Notes: generated by a model from the sequence alone, not told the origin. 64,000 nucleotides of DNA from Myroides odoratimimus (GCF_030326305.1 NZ_JACAKB010000011.1:49660-113659); one strand, 5' to 3'; shown: positions 43,174 through 52,555, counted from the stretch's first letter. Translations and numbers: made by a program.

Positions 43174-44127
43174 CTATTTAAAAAAAGAATCAACGAACTC
43201 ATATTTATTAAATACCTGTAGATCTTCTATACCCTCTCCTACACCAATATATTTAACTGGTATTTGGAATTGATCAGATATACCTATAACAACCCCACCT
43301 TTAGCAGTTCCGTCTAATTTAGTTACAGCCAAACAGTTTACTTCTGTTGCAGCTGTGAATTGCTTAGCTTGTTCAAAGGCATTTTGTCCTGTAGAACCAT
43401 CTAACACCAACATTACATCATGAGGAGCATCTGGGATAACTTTCTGCATAACACGTTTAACTTTAGTAAGCTCATTCATCAAATTCACTTTATTATGCAA
43501 ACGACCTGCTGTATCAATAATCACAACATCTGCATTCTGAGTTACTGCTGATTGCAAAGTATCAAAAGCAACAGAAGCTGGATCACTTCCCATTTGTTGT
43601 CTTACAATAGGCACTCCTACTCTATCTGCCCAAACTTGTAACTGGTCAATAGCTGCTGCTCTAAATGTATCAGCTGCTCCTAACACAACATTTAATCCTG
43701 CTTTTTTAAATTGATAAGCTAATTTACCTATCGTTGTTGTTTTTCCAGCACCATTTACACCTACCACCATCAACACATAAGGTTTTTTATCTTTCGGAAT
43801 TTCAAACTCAGTAGCTTCACCAGATTGAGTCTCTGATAACAACCCTGCTATCTCATCTCTTAGAATCTGATTTAACTCATCTGTTCCTACATATTTATCT
43901 CTTGAAACACGTTTCTCTATACGCTCAATAATTTTCAATGTAGTATTAACACCTACATCAGATGACACAAGTATTTCTTCTAGATTATCAAGTACATCAT
44001 CATCTACTTTTGACTTACCAGCAACTGCTTTAGTCAGTTTGGAGAAAAAAGAAGATTTAGACTTTTCTAAACCTTTATCTAAAGTTTCCTTCTTTTCTGA
44101 AGAAAATAACTTCTTAAAAAAACTCAT
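43174..44127 (-). CDS. ftsY: Signal recognition particle receptor FtsY
   Basis: SRP receptor GTPase that docks ribosome-SRP complexes at the membrane. The 317-residue protein has a short NG-domain form: N domain to about residue 105, P-loop GVNGAGKTTTIGKLA, then DTFRAAAIDQL, DTAGR and TKLDGTAKGGVVIG. A longer in-frame ORF begins at 44208, but the canonical MSFFKKLF start at 44127 sits 20 bp after a -7 box (44148-44155). The acidic A domain of E. coli FtsY is missing, which is usual in this phylum. Confidence 0.95.
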   Translation of the reverse strand: MSFFKKLFSSEKKETLDKGLEKSKSSFFSKLTKAVAGKSKVDDDVLDNLEEILVSSDVGVNTTLKIIERIEKRVSRDKYVGTDELNQILRDEIAGLLSETQSGEATEFEIPKDKKPYVLMVVGVNGAGKTTTIGKLAYQFKKAGLNVVLGAADTFRAAAIDQLQVWADRVGVPIVRQQMGSDPASVAFDTLQSAVTQNADVVIIDTAGRLHNKVNLMNELTKVKRVMQKVIPDAPHDVMLVLDGSTGQNAFEQAKQFTAATEVNCLAVTKLDGTAKGGVVIGISDQFQIPVKYIGVGEGIEDLQVFNKYEFVDSFFK

Positions 44128-44147
44128 ATTACTTTTATTAACTACTG

Positions 44148-44175
44148 CAAATATAAAGAATAAAAAGTGAATCAA
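44148..44175 (-). promoter_or_regulatory. ftsY promoter
   Basis: On the minus strand TTG (44173-44175), a 17-bp spacer and TATATTTG (44148-44155). The leader would be about 15 nt and it confirms the ftsY start at 44127. Confidence 0.6.
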
Positions 44176-44234
44176 TTTACCCAAATTACAGGATAAATAA
44201 ATAAACAACTTTTACTCTTTTTATTATAAATAAA

Positions 44235-44259
44235 AAAAGCATCCATAAAAGGTGCTTTT
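44235..44259 (-). terminator. Weak hairpin upstream of ftsY
   Basis: A 9-bp stem with one G-U pair (44235-44243 and 44251-44259), preceded by A7 on the plus strand. It is probably a second terminator for the ribosomal-protein unit. Confidence 0.5.
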
Positions 44260-44291
44260 AATAAAACTTCGGTATTGTAAATATATACAAA

Positions 44292-44318
44292 AAAAGCTGT
44301 CTATAATAGACAGCTTTT
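44292..44318 (-). terminator. Terminator of rpmB-rpmG-DUF4295
   Basis: A perfect 12-bp stem (44292-44303 and 44307-44318) with a 3-base loop and an A-run in front, 22 bases beyond the DUF4295 stop. Confidence 0.85.
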
Positions 44319-44340
44319 CAAGATCTTTATAATGGTAAAA

Positions 44341-44493
44341 TTACTTCTTGTTTAAGAAATCATCCACAAAGTCAGGAGCCATAACAGCTTCAACGAATGT
44401 GTAAGCTCCAGTTTTAGGAGATTTAACCATTTTAATTGCTTTCGTCAACTTTTTAGAAGATGTTCTTAAAGTCGCTACGGTTTTCTTTGCCAT
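44341..44493 (-). CDS. DUF4295 small basic protein
   Basis: A 50-residue, lysine-rich protein: MAKKTVATLRTSSKKLTKAI, then MVKSPKTGAYTFVEAV and an acidic end VDDFLNKK. It matches DUF4295, a short family found in Bacteroidota next to rpmG and rpmB. The position suggests a ribosome-associated protein; this is an inference. It is third in the rpmB-rpmG unit, 9 bp after rpmG, and just before the terminator at 44292. Confidence 0.9.
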   Translation of the reverse strand: MAKKTVATLRTSSKKLTKAIKMVKSPKTGAYTFVEAVMAPDFVDDFLNKK

Positions 44494-44502
44494 GACTAAT
44501 AA

Positions 44503-44685
44503 TTATTTAATTTCTTTGTGAACTGTTACTTTCTTCATGATAGGATTAAATTTTTTAATCTCTAATCTATCAGGTGTGTTTTTCTTATTCTTAGTCGTGA
44601 TGTATCTTGAAGTTCCTGGTAAACCAGATGCTTTGTGTTCAGTACATTCTAAGATTACTTGAATTCTGTTCCCTTTCTTTGCCAT
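44503..44685 (-). CDS. rpmG: 50S ribosomal protein L33
   Basis: A 60-residue protein of the large ribosomal subunit. The sequence [18 protein letters not shown] and [19 protein letters not shown] fits L33. Only one Cys remains (the Cys-rich zinc form has four), so it is the zinc-free type. It is second in the rpmB-rpmG-DUF4295 unit, 26 bp after rpmB. Confidence 0.96.
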   Translation of the reverse strand: MAKKGNRIQVILECTEHKASGLPGTSRYITTKNKKNTPDRLEIKKFNPIMKKVTVHKEIK

Positions 44686-44711
44686 CGTATTCTATTTTTT
44701 AATGGTATGAA

Positions 44712-44948
44712 TTATTTTACTAATCCTTTTGCTTTTGCATCTTTCAATACAGCAGTAATACCTTTTTTGTTAATTGTTTTTAATGCAGACGTTGATAATT
44801 TCAATGTTACCCATCTGTCTTCTTCAGCAATGTAGAAACGTTTTTTAACTAAGTTCACAGAAAACTTTCTCTTAGTTTTATTCATCGCGTGAGAAACGTT
44901 GTTTCCAACCATTGCTCTTTTACCAGTAATTTCACAAACTCTTGACAT
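44712..44948 (-). CDS. rpmB: 50S ribosomal protein L28
   Basis: A 78-residue protein of the large ribosomal subunit. [29 protein letters not shown] and [28 protein letters not shown] are diagnostic of L28. It is first in the ribosomal-protein unit; upstream on the minus strand, TTACTTTGC about 40 bp from the start is a near match to the -7 box. Confidence 0.96.
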   Translation of the reverse strand: MSRVCEITGKRAMVGNNVSHAMNKTKRKFSVNLVKKRFYIAEEDRWVTLKLSTSALKTINKKGITAVLKDAKAKGLVK

Positions 44949-45029
44949 TATTTCTTATCTTTTATTTCAATATTCAAAATCAGGGTGCAAAGTAACGAAA
45001 AAGAAAATTATCTTACAAATTCTTTTAGG

Positions 45030-46274
45030 TTATTTTTTTAATATTTCATTATATATCAATTCTAAACCCTTTGCTATAGTGCTATTTATAACCTTTTCTC
45101 TCGGTTGGCCTAATTCGTATTTTTTTGCAAACACTCTTGTCGGCGTCGCGATTCCCACACATACAGTTCCTACCTCAACATCAGAATCTCCCTTAGATGG
45201 TCCAGCATTTCCAGTAGTAGCGATTGCATAGTCACTATTAAATTTTAATCGTGCTTGCTCAGCCATTTCCATAGCCACTTCTTCACTTACTACCGTATAT
45301 TTATTTATTGTATCTTGATTAACTCCTAGTATATTCACTTTACTCTCGGTCGCATAACATACCATTCCTCCTTTAAAGTAAGCAGAAGAGCCAGGTTTAG
45401 CATTAAACATAACAGCTAACTGTCCACCTGTACAACTTTCTGCAAAAGAAATAGTTTTATTTCTAATTTGCAACTCTTTTGTGATAATTTCAGGAAAGTC
45501 AATATCCTCATAAGCTCTAATATACGCCTTCACAGACTCAGGCATCCTATCAATCTGCATTTCAATACTTTGAAACAAAAAATCTTGATTAGCACCTCTA
45601 CTCGACAGACGTAATCTAACTTTTCCAGGGCTCGGCAAATAAGCTAACTTTATATCTGACGGTAAGTTATTCTCCCAATCTTCAAGATATTCTGCTAACA
45701 AACTTTCTCCAATACCATATGTAATTATCGTTTTATGGATATTAAATATCCCTTTAAAGTGATCCTTAATATAGGGAACTAGTTGCTCACTAAATATTGT
45801 TTTCATCTCAAAAGGAACTCCTGGAAAAGAAACAAAAGCCGTATTATCTTTTTGCATTAACATACCTGGAGCCGTACCTACTGCATTAAATAAAACAGTA
45901 GAAGTAGAAGGTACTAAAGCTTGTTGCTTATTAACCTCTGAAATAGGCCTTTTATAATAATCTTCTATAAGTATCGTAACATGAGCTAAAACTTTCTCAT
46001 CCACAATTAAATGATCCTCAAAAAAGTCACAAAACACTTTTTTAGTCACATCGTCCTTAGTTGGTCCTAATCCTCCTGTCATTAAAACTAAGTCTACCTG
46101 TCCCATTTGAGAAGACATAGCTTGCTCTATTGATTCTCTTTTATCAGAAATAGTTATAATTTCCGTCACTTCAAACCCTAATAAATCAAGTTCTTTAGCT
46201 AAATACGTAGAATTAGTATCTACAATCTGGCCGATGAGAATCTCATCTCCTATAGTGATTATACTTGCTTTCAT
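45030..46274 (-). CDS. cinA: CinA family protein (MoaB-like domain plus NMN deamidase domain)
   Basis: A 414-residue cytoplasmic protein. The N-terminal half (1-170) is the MoaB/MogA-like domain (ASIITIGDEILIGQIVDTNS; LMTGGLGPTKDDVT; FPGVPFEMKTIF). The C-terminal half (about 255-414) is the CinA domain (TISFAESCTGGQLAVMF; YATESKVNILGV; ATTGNAGPSKGD), which in other bacteria deamidates NMN or cleaves ADP-ribose. Both domains are complete. It is the last gene of the exonuclease-FAH-Hpt-cinA unit. Confidence 0.93.
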   Translation of the reverse strand: MKASIITIGDEILIGQIVDTNSTYLAKELDLLGFEVTEIITISDKRESIEQAMSSQMGQVDLVLMTGGLGPTKDDVTKKVFCDFFEDHLIVDEKVLAHVTILIEDYYKRPISEVNKQQALVPSTSTVLFNAVGTAPGMLMQKDNTAFVSFPGVPFEMKTIFSEQLVPYIKDHFKGIFNIHKTIITYGIGESLLAEYLEDWENNLPSDIKLAYLPSPGKVRLRLSSRGANQDFLFQSIEMQIDRMPESVKAYIRAYEDIDFPEIITKELQIRNKTISFAESCTGGQLAVMFNAKPGSSAYFKGGMVCYATESKVNILGVNQDTINKYTVVSEEVAMEMAEQARLKFNSDYAIATTGNAGPSKGDSDVEVGTVCVGIATPTRVFAKKYELGQPREKVINSTIAKGLELIYNEILKK

Positions 46275-46283
46275 ACTCTTTTT

Positions 46284-46628
46284 TTACAAACTAAAGTCTT
46301 TCTGTATTTCTTTGCGAGCTTTCTTTACTCTTTCTTTAAATATTTTAAAAGTCTCCTTCACAGCCTTAGTCTTACCTTTTTCCTGGGTCCATTCTTCTAT
46401 TAAAGAAGCTTCTTCAATAGCCTGTTCCATTCCTAAAAACTCTAATGAAGGCATTAGTATATTCATACTTTCTGCTACATCACCATAGTTCTTTTCATTG
46501 ATTCCTGTCTTTATTTTTTTGACCAATTCTTTAGACTCTTCAACAAAAACGATTAAGCCAGCCTTCACTAGCTCTTGATCATCATTATAAGTCTGTAATA
46601 TAGGTCCTAAATCATAATGAAGTGCCAT
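46284..46628 (-). CDS. Small all-helical (Hpt-like) protein
   Basis: A 114-residue soluble protein predicted to be helical. The repeated helices FVEESKELVKKIKTGINEKNYGDVAESMNILMPSLEFLGMEQAIEEASLIEEW resemble an Hpt four-helix bundle, but the phosphorylatable His of the HxLKG motif is replaced (AESMNILMPS). It is thus either a non-signalling relative or only similar by composition. It lies 9 bp before cinA and 4 bp after the FAH-type gene. Confidence 0.55.
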   Translation of the reverse strand: MALHYDLGPILQTYNDDQELVKAGLIVFVEESKELVKKIKTGINEKNYGDVAESMNILMPSLEFLGMEQAIEEASLIEEWTQEKGKTKAVKETFKIFKERVKKARKEIQKDFSL

Positions 46629-46632
46629 ACGC

Positions 46633-47244
46633 TTATTTTACATTTAAACGAAACAACTTTTTACCTGCTAGAGTTCCTTCTAACACATCCCCCTCATTTA
46701 CTTTACCCACTCCTTTTGGAGTACCTGTGAAGATTAAGTCTCCTTTCTTCAAAGTAAAATATTTAGATACTTCTGCTATAGTTTCATCTATATTCCAGAT
46801 CATCTGTGCAGTACTAGCTTCCTGAACTGTATCACCGTTTTGTATTAATGAGAATGTAGTGTCATAAAGATTTTCTAATTCTCGCTTGTCAATAAACTCG
46901 CCTAACATTGCAGATCCATCAAAAGCTTTTGCCTTCTCCCAAGGCAACCCTTTTTCTTTTAATTTACTCTGCATATCTCTAGCGGTAAAATCAATTCCTA
47001 CAGTCACCTCGTCATAATACTTATGAGCAAATTTGGGCTCTATATATTTACCTACTTTAGTAATCTTAACAACTACTTCTATTTCATAATGAATATCATC
47101 TGAAAACTCAGGAATAGAAAATGGACACTCTCTACCCAATAATGCAGAATCAGGTTTAATAAATAATACAGGCTCTGAAGGTCTTTCATTATTAAGCTCC
47201 TCAATATGCTCTACATAATTTCTTCCTATACAAACTATCTTCAT
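46633..47244 (-). CDS. Fumarylacetoacetate hydrolase family protein
   Basis: A 203-residue cytoplasmic metal-dependent hydrolase or decarboxylase. The FAH fold signature is clear: CIGRNYVEHIEELN, PVLFIKPDSALLG, HYEIEVVVKI (metal ligands), GIDFTARDMQ, KAFDGSAMLGEF and LIFTGTPKGVG. Close relatives act on acylpyruvates or oxaloacetate; the substrate here is undetermined. It is second in the exonuclease-FAH-Hpt-cinA unit. Confidence 0.88.
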   Translation of the reverse strand: MKIVCIGRNYVEHIEELNNERPSEPVLFIKPDSALLGRECPFSIPEFSDDIHYEIEVVVKITKVGKYIEPKFAHKYYDEVTVGIDFTARDMQSKLKEKGLPWEKAKAFDGSAMLGEFIDKRELENLYDTTFSLIQNGDTVQEASTAQMIWNIDETIAEVSKYFTLKKGDLIFTGTPKGVGKVNEGDVLEGTLAGKKLFRLNVK

Positions 47245-47254
47245 AAAGATGTTA

Positions 47255-48028
47255 TTACAACTTATTATTTAATTTTCGCAATTTTAGACCAGTCAATACT
47301 TTCTTAGTATACAATGGAAAATCAGCATTCTGAATCCAACCATAATACCCTGGTTCATTTTCTAAAACATCCTCTACTAAAGCCCCTTTGTGCTTTCCAA
47401 AAGTGAAAATTTCTTTACCTTCTTCATTTAATGCTATGAATCCAGCGAAATCAACACTTTTCTTACGAGTAGTAAACTCAGATAATGACTTCATATCGTT
47501 CTCTAAATCTTCATATCTATCTAATTGTGCTTTTAATATTTCATAAGTAGCATTCGTATCAGCAGCTGCAGAGTGAGCGTTATCTAAACTCTTATTACAA
47601 TAGAAACGATAAGCAGCACTTAAAGTACGCTCTTCTTTTTTGTGGAAAATTGTTTGGATATCTACAGATACTCTATTTCCCGTTTCAAAATCTACTCCTG
47701 CTCTCAACAATTCTTCTGCTAATAACGGAATATCAAAACGATCTGAATTAAACCCAGCCAAATCAGAGTCTTTAATCATATTATATACTAGCGGAGCTAA
47801 TTCTTTGAACGTTGGCTCGTTTGCTACCTTCTCATCTGTAATACCATGTATAGCTGTAGATTGTGCAGGTATAGCTCTCTCTGGATTAACTAACCATGTT
47901 TTACTCTCTTTATTTCCGTTAGGAAACACTTTTAATATCGATATCTCTACAACTCTGTCTCTCGCTACGTCTATACCAGTTGTTTCTAAATCAAAGAAAC
48001 AAATTGGTCTATGTAATTTCAACTCCAT
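47255..48028 (-). CDS. 3'-5' exonuclease (DnaQ-like, DEDDh)
   Basis: A 257-residue protein with the DEDDh exonuclease fold: FFDLETTGID (D13, E15), AGFNSDRFDIPLL (second Asp), and DNAHSAAADTNAT (His and last Asp). A C-terminal extension (about 200-257) carries FGKHKGALVEDVLENEPGYYGWIQ, a DUF3820-like segment. It resembles the proofreading epsilon subunit but such free-standing proteins may serve in repair. It is first in a four-gene unit with its own promoter at 48050-48077. Confidence 0.88.
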   Translation of the reverse strand: MELKLHRPICFFDLETTGIDVARDRVVEISILKVFPNGNKESKTWLVNPERAIPAQSTAIHGITDEKVANEPTFKELAPLVYNMIKDSDLAGFNSDRFDIPLLAEELLRAGVDFETGNRVSVDIQTIFHKKEERTLSAAYRFYCNKSLDNAHSAAADTNATYEILKAQLDRYEDLENDMKSLSEFTTRKKSVDFAGFIALNEEGKEIFTFGKHKGALVEDVLENEPGYYGWIQNADFPLYTKKVLTGLKLRKLNNKL

Positions 48029-48049
48029 TATTCTATTTTTATTTAATTA

Positions 48050-48077
48050 CAAATATAATAAATGTAAACTTTAGCAA
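48050..48077 (-). promoter_or_regulatory. Promoter of the exonuclease-FAH-Hpt-cinA unit
   Basis: On the minus strand TTG (48075-48077), a 17-bp spacer and TATATTTG (48050-48057), 22 bp before the start codon. Confidence 0.6.
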
Positions 48078-48173
48078 ATTAAAAACCAATGCTAACTTTT
48101 TTAACATTAATAACTACTATTGATATATTTACTTTTTAGTATAATTATAATTTTACAATACTTATCACAAATA

Positions 48174-48206
48174 ATAAAGGCTATTCCTAAATAGAATAGC
48201 CTTTAT
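48174..48206 (-). terminator. Terminator of the diheme peroxidase gene
   Basis: A perfect 13-bp stem (48174-48186 and 48194-48206) with a 7-base loop, beginning 33 bases beyond the stop codon. The U-tract is weak. Confidence 0.7.
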
Positions 48207-48238
48207 CCAAACATTAAAAATAACTTATCTAACCAAAC

Positions 48239-49270
48239 CTATGATTCGAAAGGTGATTTTTTTACCTCATCTTTTATATCACTAGACAAACTTCCTAAGA
48301 AAATTGTAATATCATCTATTTGTTCTTGACTCAACTTTACATTAGTCTGCAAACTAGCCATAATGCGAACAGCTTCTTTTAAATCTTTGACAGAGCCATC
48401 GTGAAAGTATGGCCATGTATGCTCTATATTTCTTAATCCAGGTACTTTAAACAAATACTTCTCTGTATCTTTTTTACTTAAATCAGCTAATCCATTATCT
48501 ATCTTATCTGATTTAGTTTCTTGCCAATAATCACCATACACTCCAAATTTCTGAAACATTTGCCCTCCTAATGCTACTCCATTATGACAAGTAATACATC
48601 CTACAGAAATAAAAGTCTCTAATCCCTTTTGCTCTTGTGCTGTTAAAGCCGTTACATCCCCATCTAAGAATTTGTCAAACCTACTTTCAGGCATTAATGT
48701 ACGCTCAAATGCACCAATCGCATTCGTAATATTCTTAAATGTAATAGGTTCTTTATCCGATTTATATACTATAGCAAATTTCTCCTTATACATATCGATT
48801 TTGCGTAACCTGTCTTCTAATTCCTTTTCATCTTTAATATTGTGTTCTACAGGATTTAGAATTGGCCCGCCAGCTTGTTCCTCTACATCTTTTGCTCTAC
48901 CATCCCAAAATTGCATACTGTGTAAAGCTGCGTGAAATACTGTAGGTGAATTACGCCCTCCTAAAGATCCGTCATCTCCTGGTGAAAATGCTAAATTATC
49001 TACCCCATACGTATTTAGATTATGACATGAGTTACAACTGATATTTCCATCTTTAGATAAATTCGTATCAAAATATAAATATTTTCCTAACTCTACTTTC
49101 TCTGGATCCAAATTTGCATTCTCTACAGAAGAGATTGGTTGAAAGTAAGCTGAGGCTTTTGTCAACAGTTCTGATTTTACTTCTCCTTTATCTTCAGAAC
49201 TACTTGTTTGGTCTTTTTTACAACTTACCAATGCCAACAAAACAGTCAATAAAACTAGATGTTTTTTCAT
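48239..49270 (-). CDS. Diheme cytochrome c peroxidase / MauG-family lipoprotein
   Basis: A 343-residue lipoprotein (lipobox VSCK, C17) with two heme c sites: CNSCH at 79-83 and CITCHNG near residue 223. The family reduces H2O2 in the periplasm using cytochrome c electrons; MauG relatives oxidise protein side chains. Conserved blocks GKYLYFDTNLSKDG, GRNSPTVFHAALHSMQFWDGRA and KVPGLRNIEHTWPYFHDGSV are typical of CcpA. It is a single gene with no clear partner nearby. Confidence 0.9.
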   Translation of the reverse strand: MKKHLVLLTVLLALVSCKKDQTSSSEDKGEVKSELLTKASAYFQPISSVENANLDPEKVELGKYLYFDTNLSKDGNISCNSCHNLNTYGVDNLAFSPGDDGSLGGRNSPTVFHAALHSMQFWDGRAKDVEEQAGGPILNPVEHNIKDEKELEDRLRKIDMYKEKFAIVYKSDKEPITFKNITNAIGAFERTLMPESRFDKFLDGDVTALTAQEQKGLETFISVGCITCHNGVALGGQMFQKFGVYGDYWQETKSDKIDNGLADLSKKDTEKYLFKVPGLRNIEHTWPYFHDGSVKDLKEAVRIMASLQTNVKLSQEQIDDITIFLGSLSSDIKDEVKKSPFES

Positions 49271-49501
49271 ATTTTACACTTCTTTGATTTATGATATCAA
49301 GTTACTTAGTATAAAGAGCAAGAAGAATGACATATATCACCTTACATCACCACTTCCCGTTTTAGCATTTTATCAACTTTCCTCCTTAATAACAATCATA
49401 AACCTATAAAACAGCTTCAAAAAACAAATATTAACCAATTAACATTTTGTTTTATTAAATATTTACTTTATTTTGGCTATAACCAACAACGATAAAATAC
49501 T

Positions 49502-49951
49502 ATGAAAACAATTTATTCTCTTCTTATCCCTTTCTCTTTAGCGATAATTTGCACGAGTTGTCACACCACAGAAACAATAGTATCTACACCTTACAAACTA
49601 AAAAATGAAAAAACAGTAGTCTATTCCGCTAAAACCTTTATGTTTAAAAATTACTTTTTCACCTATGAGAACGGTGAAGCTACTTTAGTATATCAACAAG
49701 ATGCTAAACTAAATGAAAAAACAGAGCCTGTATACTTGACCCTAAGAGAAAATAAAGAAAATACGAGGTTTCAAGAGTTCACAGATAAGACTAAACAAAT
49801 CACAGTTAAAATAATTAGCGATTATGAAGTGAGGCTACAACTAGACAAAGCCAGATACACACTCTATACATCGGAGCATCTAAAAGAAGTTAATGCTGAT
49901 ACGCAACGAATACTAGCGGATATCGCTTTATGGAGAAATGACAGATACTAA
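49502..49951 (+). CDS. Hypothetical lipoprotein
   Basis: A 149-residue protein with a lipoprotein signal ending CTSC (C20). The mature part has no motif I recognise; it is hydrophilic with alternating strand-like segments and may be a small beta-rich domain. It stands alone between the divergent peroxidase gene and the convergent thioesterase gene, ending at a perfect hairpin. Confidence 0.65.
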   Translation: MKTIYSLLIPFSLAIICTSCHTTETIVSTPYKLKNEKTVVYSAKTFMFKNYFFTYENGEATLVYQQDAKLNEKTEPVYLTLRENKENTRFQEFTDKTKQITVKIISDYEVRLQLDKARYTLYTSEHLKEVNADTQRILADIALWRNDRY

Positions 49952-49965
49952 TGATATTTATTTAT

Positions 49966-50003
49966 AAAAAAGCAACTATAGTTCCATATATAGTTGCTTT
50001 TTT
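49966..50003. terminator. Bidirectional terminator, lipoprotein / thioesterase
   Basis: A perfect 15-bp stem (49966-49980 and 49989-50003) with A6 and T6 ends, between convergent genes. Confidence 0.9.
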
Positions 50004-50004
50004 C

Positions 50005-50442
50005 TTATAGTCCTGGTTCATAATTTTCTATTTCTTCTCTTAACCAAGTCGGAATCTCTATTGTTTTTTTCTCTTTGATATCTATCATCACCTGCGTGCT
50101 TCTACCTATAGCATGTAAGATTAAATCTCTATTCTCTCCTTCACTCACAATAGCATATTCAATCTCAAAACTCTTTCCTCCCATTTTTGATATTCTCACG
50201 CCTACTCTAGGATGTTTTACATTTAGCTTAATCTCCTTAATATAGTTACAAGAGATATTAGCTATCACAAACATGTGTTTAAACCAATCCCATGTCTTAC
50301 TGGCTGCATTCATATAATACCCTCTACCGATCTGAAAATAGTCGATATACATCACATTATTAACATGTCCTAATGCATCCATATCACTCCATCTAATCTC
50401 TAAAGGATGAAAAAACCTAAAATCATTACTATTAAAATCCAT
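50005..50442 (-). CDS. Acyl-CoA thioesterase (hot-dog fold)
   Basis: A 145-residue cytoplasmic protein of the 4HBT/FadM-YbgC type. The signature RWSDMDALGHVNNVMYIDYFQIGRGYYM (residues 17-44) contains the catalytic Asp (D20/D22 area) and the conserved HVNN. The family hydrolyses acyl-CoA thioesters; chain specificity is unknown. It is a single gene. Confidence 0.88.
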   Translation of the reverse strand: MDFNSNDFRFFHPLEIRWSDMDALGHVNNVMYIDYFQIGRGYYMNAASKTWDWFKHMFVIANISCNYIKEIKLNVKHPRVGVRISKMGGKSFEIEYAIVSEGENRDLILHAIGRSTQVMIDIKEKKTIEIPTWLREEIENYEPGL

Positions 50443-50558
50443 ATTTACTCATCTAAAGTTAGAGATTCAAGATATAAAAAACATCTTAAACCATAGTCTA
50501 CTTTCTTCAGAATATCTAAACTTCTCCCAGAAAGTTTTTTTTCAGAAGTGTATTGATG

Positions 50559-51602
50559 TTATTCTTCATTTAAAGTATTGTTCACATCTTTTATTTTATT
50601 TCCAAATATTGCTTCTTTCCAATTGTAATCTTTCTGAAGAAATTTAATTTCTCTTTTTAAATTAAATCTCTTGATAACAGTAAAGTTAAATGTACTTGTT
50701 AACAACCCTGTTTGATAATCCTTCTTCATGTTTAAGAACAATCCATTGGCTACTGCAGATGCACTAACAATCCACTCTTCCCCTATATAACCAAGAGAGA
50801 ATCGGCCTACCACAGAAGGGTTAACTGTAAAAATAGTCTTGTTCGTTAATAAATTCTCTTCTATGGCTCCATTCACACCAAATGTAAATGCGCCTGCTAC
50901 CAATACTTTTTTATAAGGCACCCAGTTATACCCATACCCTATATTAGGACCAAAATGATAAGTACGCTTGTCATAATCATTTAACTTTTCTGAAAGAACC
51001 GGAATATTTCGAAGCGATGAATAAAACATTCCACCCCCTAATAATAGAGAACCAGCCGACTTCATTTGTACTTTGCTTAAATCGTAGGCTGCACCTAATG
51101 AGTACTTCTCATTATTCCATACATATTGAAATAAAGCCCCATACATATGAATCTTAAAATCCGGAAAAATATCTTCTGCTGTAGGAGTATCATCCTTATT
51201 ATTTTCTTTATATCTATAAAATCCCTTATTTCGTTTATAATATAAGTCTATCAGAAATTTATCTCCATAATGATGGTATTGAAAATCTGTTGCTTTTGTC
51301 TTTCCCTTTTCCTTCTCTCTCATAAAAGAAAAACCATGACTAAAACTAAAAGAAGAACTTCCCCATAAAAAGCCTACACCAATGCTCACCGGTTTATTAG
51401 ACTCAAATGTCTGTGTACTCTTTTTATCTTCTAGAGTATAATCTAGTGCCAATACATCTTTACCAATTGCGAACTTAACACCATAAGGCTTTATATGATC
51501 TTTCACATAAGTAGAATCAACTTGTGCAAACACAGAGATTGAAAAAAGAAAGAATACTAGCGCTTTTAAATATCTCACTATAGCTAAACAATTAATTATC
51601 AC
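50559..51602 (-). CDS. DUF4421-like outer-membrane beta-barrel protein
   Basis: An exported protein of up to 347 residues with a signal peptide ending SVFAQ. Alternating strand patterns with aromatic residues and a terminal FNFTVIKRFN suggest a beta-barrel, and the overall pattern (KPYGVKFAIGKDVLALDY; YRYKENN; FGPNIGYGYNWVPYKKVLV) resembles DUF4421. The longest frame starts with GTG at 51602; a second GTG at 51578 gives a more usual signal peptide and is equally possible. Function unknown. Confidence 0.65.
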   Translation of the reverse strand: MIINCLAIVRYLKALVFFLFSISVFAQVDSTYVKDHIKPYGVKFAIGKDVLALDYTLEDKKSTQTFESNKPVSIGVGFLWGSSSFSFSHGFSFMREKEKGKTKATDFQYHHYGDKFLIDLYYKRNKGFYRYKENNKDDTPTAEDIFPDFKIHMYGALFQYVWNNEKYSLGAAYDLSKVQMKSAGSLLLGGGMFYSSLRNIPVLSEKLNDYDKRTYHFGPNIGYGYNWVPYKKVLVAGAFTFGVNGAIEENLLTNKTIFTVNPSVVGRFSLGYIGEEWIVSASAVANGLFLNMKKDYQTGLLTSTFNFTVIKRFNLKREIKFLQKDYNWKEAIFGNKIKDVNNTLNEE

Positions 51603-51621
51603 GAAACAATATTAATAAAAA

Positions 51622-51645
51622 AACCTCTAGTATAAACTAGAGGTT
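51622..51645 (-). terminator. Terminator of the 51673 gene
   Basis: A perfect 10-bp stem (51622-51631 and 51636-51645) with loop ATAA; A-run before it. It lies 27 bases after the stop codon of the gene at 51673. Confidence 0.8.
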
Positions 51646-51672
51646 CATTAAGTTTTTAATAGACTAAAAGAG

Positions 51673-52077
51673 TTAGTTTACATCATAATAGTCATATACA
51701 TGATATTCATTGAATGCAACTTCTTCATCACATTCTAAAGTTGAATAATGCTTTTCACCAGCATCAAACAAAACTAGATTTAAACGTTTAAACAATAAAT
51801 GCAACATTTCTTTTTGCCCTTCTTCGTCCAACTCTAAGGTCAATTTTACAATATGCTCTTTACTCTCTGTGCTTTTTTCTTTATCTACACAGATTAGAGT
51901 TACTTTAAAGTCACTGATACCTGTTAAAGATAATCCTACAACTTTAAATCTCTCTTGATCTACATCAAAGTACTCCCCAATACTACTGATGTAATTCCCT
52001 TTTTTTGCTGCGATGATATCTGATATATCAGCCGCGATACTTCCTGTGAAGTCATTGAATTGTACTTCTGCTTTCAT
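51673..52077 (-). CDS. Hypothetical protein
   Basis: A 134-residue acidic cytoplasmic protein without signal peptide or membrane helix. I do not recognise a family. It starts KAEVQFNDFTGSIAADISDI and ends with an acidic, tyrosine-rich tail (FNEYHVYDYYDVN). It has its own terminator and a long AT-rich upstream region, so it is probably a monocistronic gene. Confidence 0.6.
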   Translation of the reverse strand: MKAEVQFNDFTGSIAADISDIIAAKKGNYISSIGEYFDVDQERFKVVGLSLTGISDFKVTLICVDKEKSTESKEHIVKLTLELDEEGQKEMLHLLFKRLNLVLFDAGEKHYSTLECDEEVAFNEYHVYDYYDVN

Positions 52078-52555
52078 AAAACAACAAAATTTAATTTTCT
52101 TTTCACTGATAAAGATAGTAAAACATTAGTTATCACAACATTATATATTATTTTTAAATTACTTTTTACTTTTAAGAAAGTTTGAGACTTTATAAGTTAT
52201 TTATTTAGATAAATAATAACATTAAAATCAATTATATCTTAAATAAACGTAATTATATACATTTTATTAATACTCAACAACATAGTTTAAAAAAGTCAAA
52301 CCCTTATTTTTATCAAAAACATAAAAATTAAACATAAATCGTAAACAATAATTTATTTTCAAACAATAACAAAATTAATAAGTCAGTATAATTTCATTTT
52401 TAAATTTATATCTGAATAAAAAGTATTAAAATACAATAACAAAAAAGTAAAAAACAACATTAACAATTCACATAACGTCAATTATTGACATTAAAGAAAT
52501 CTTATAAAAGAGCAAGACCATGAATTTTTATTTAAAAAATATATTTATTTGTAAT
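52078..52555. other. 478-bp AT-rich intergenic region
   Basis: It lies between the 5' end of the 51673 gene and the 3' end of the HEAT-type gene, both minus-strand. It is extremely AT-rich, with no ORF, hairpin or repeat I could support. Confidence 0.5.
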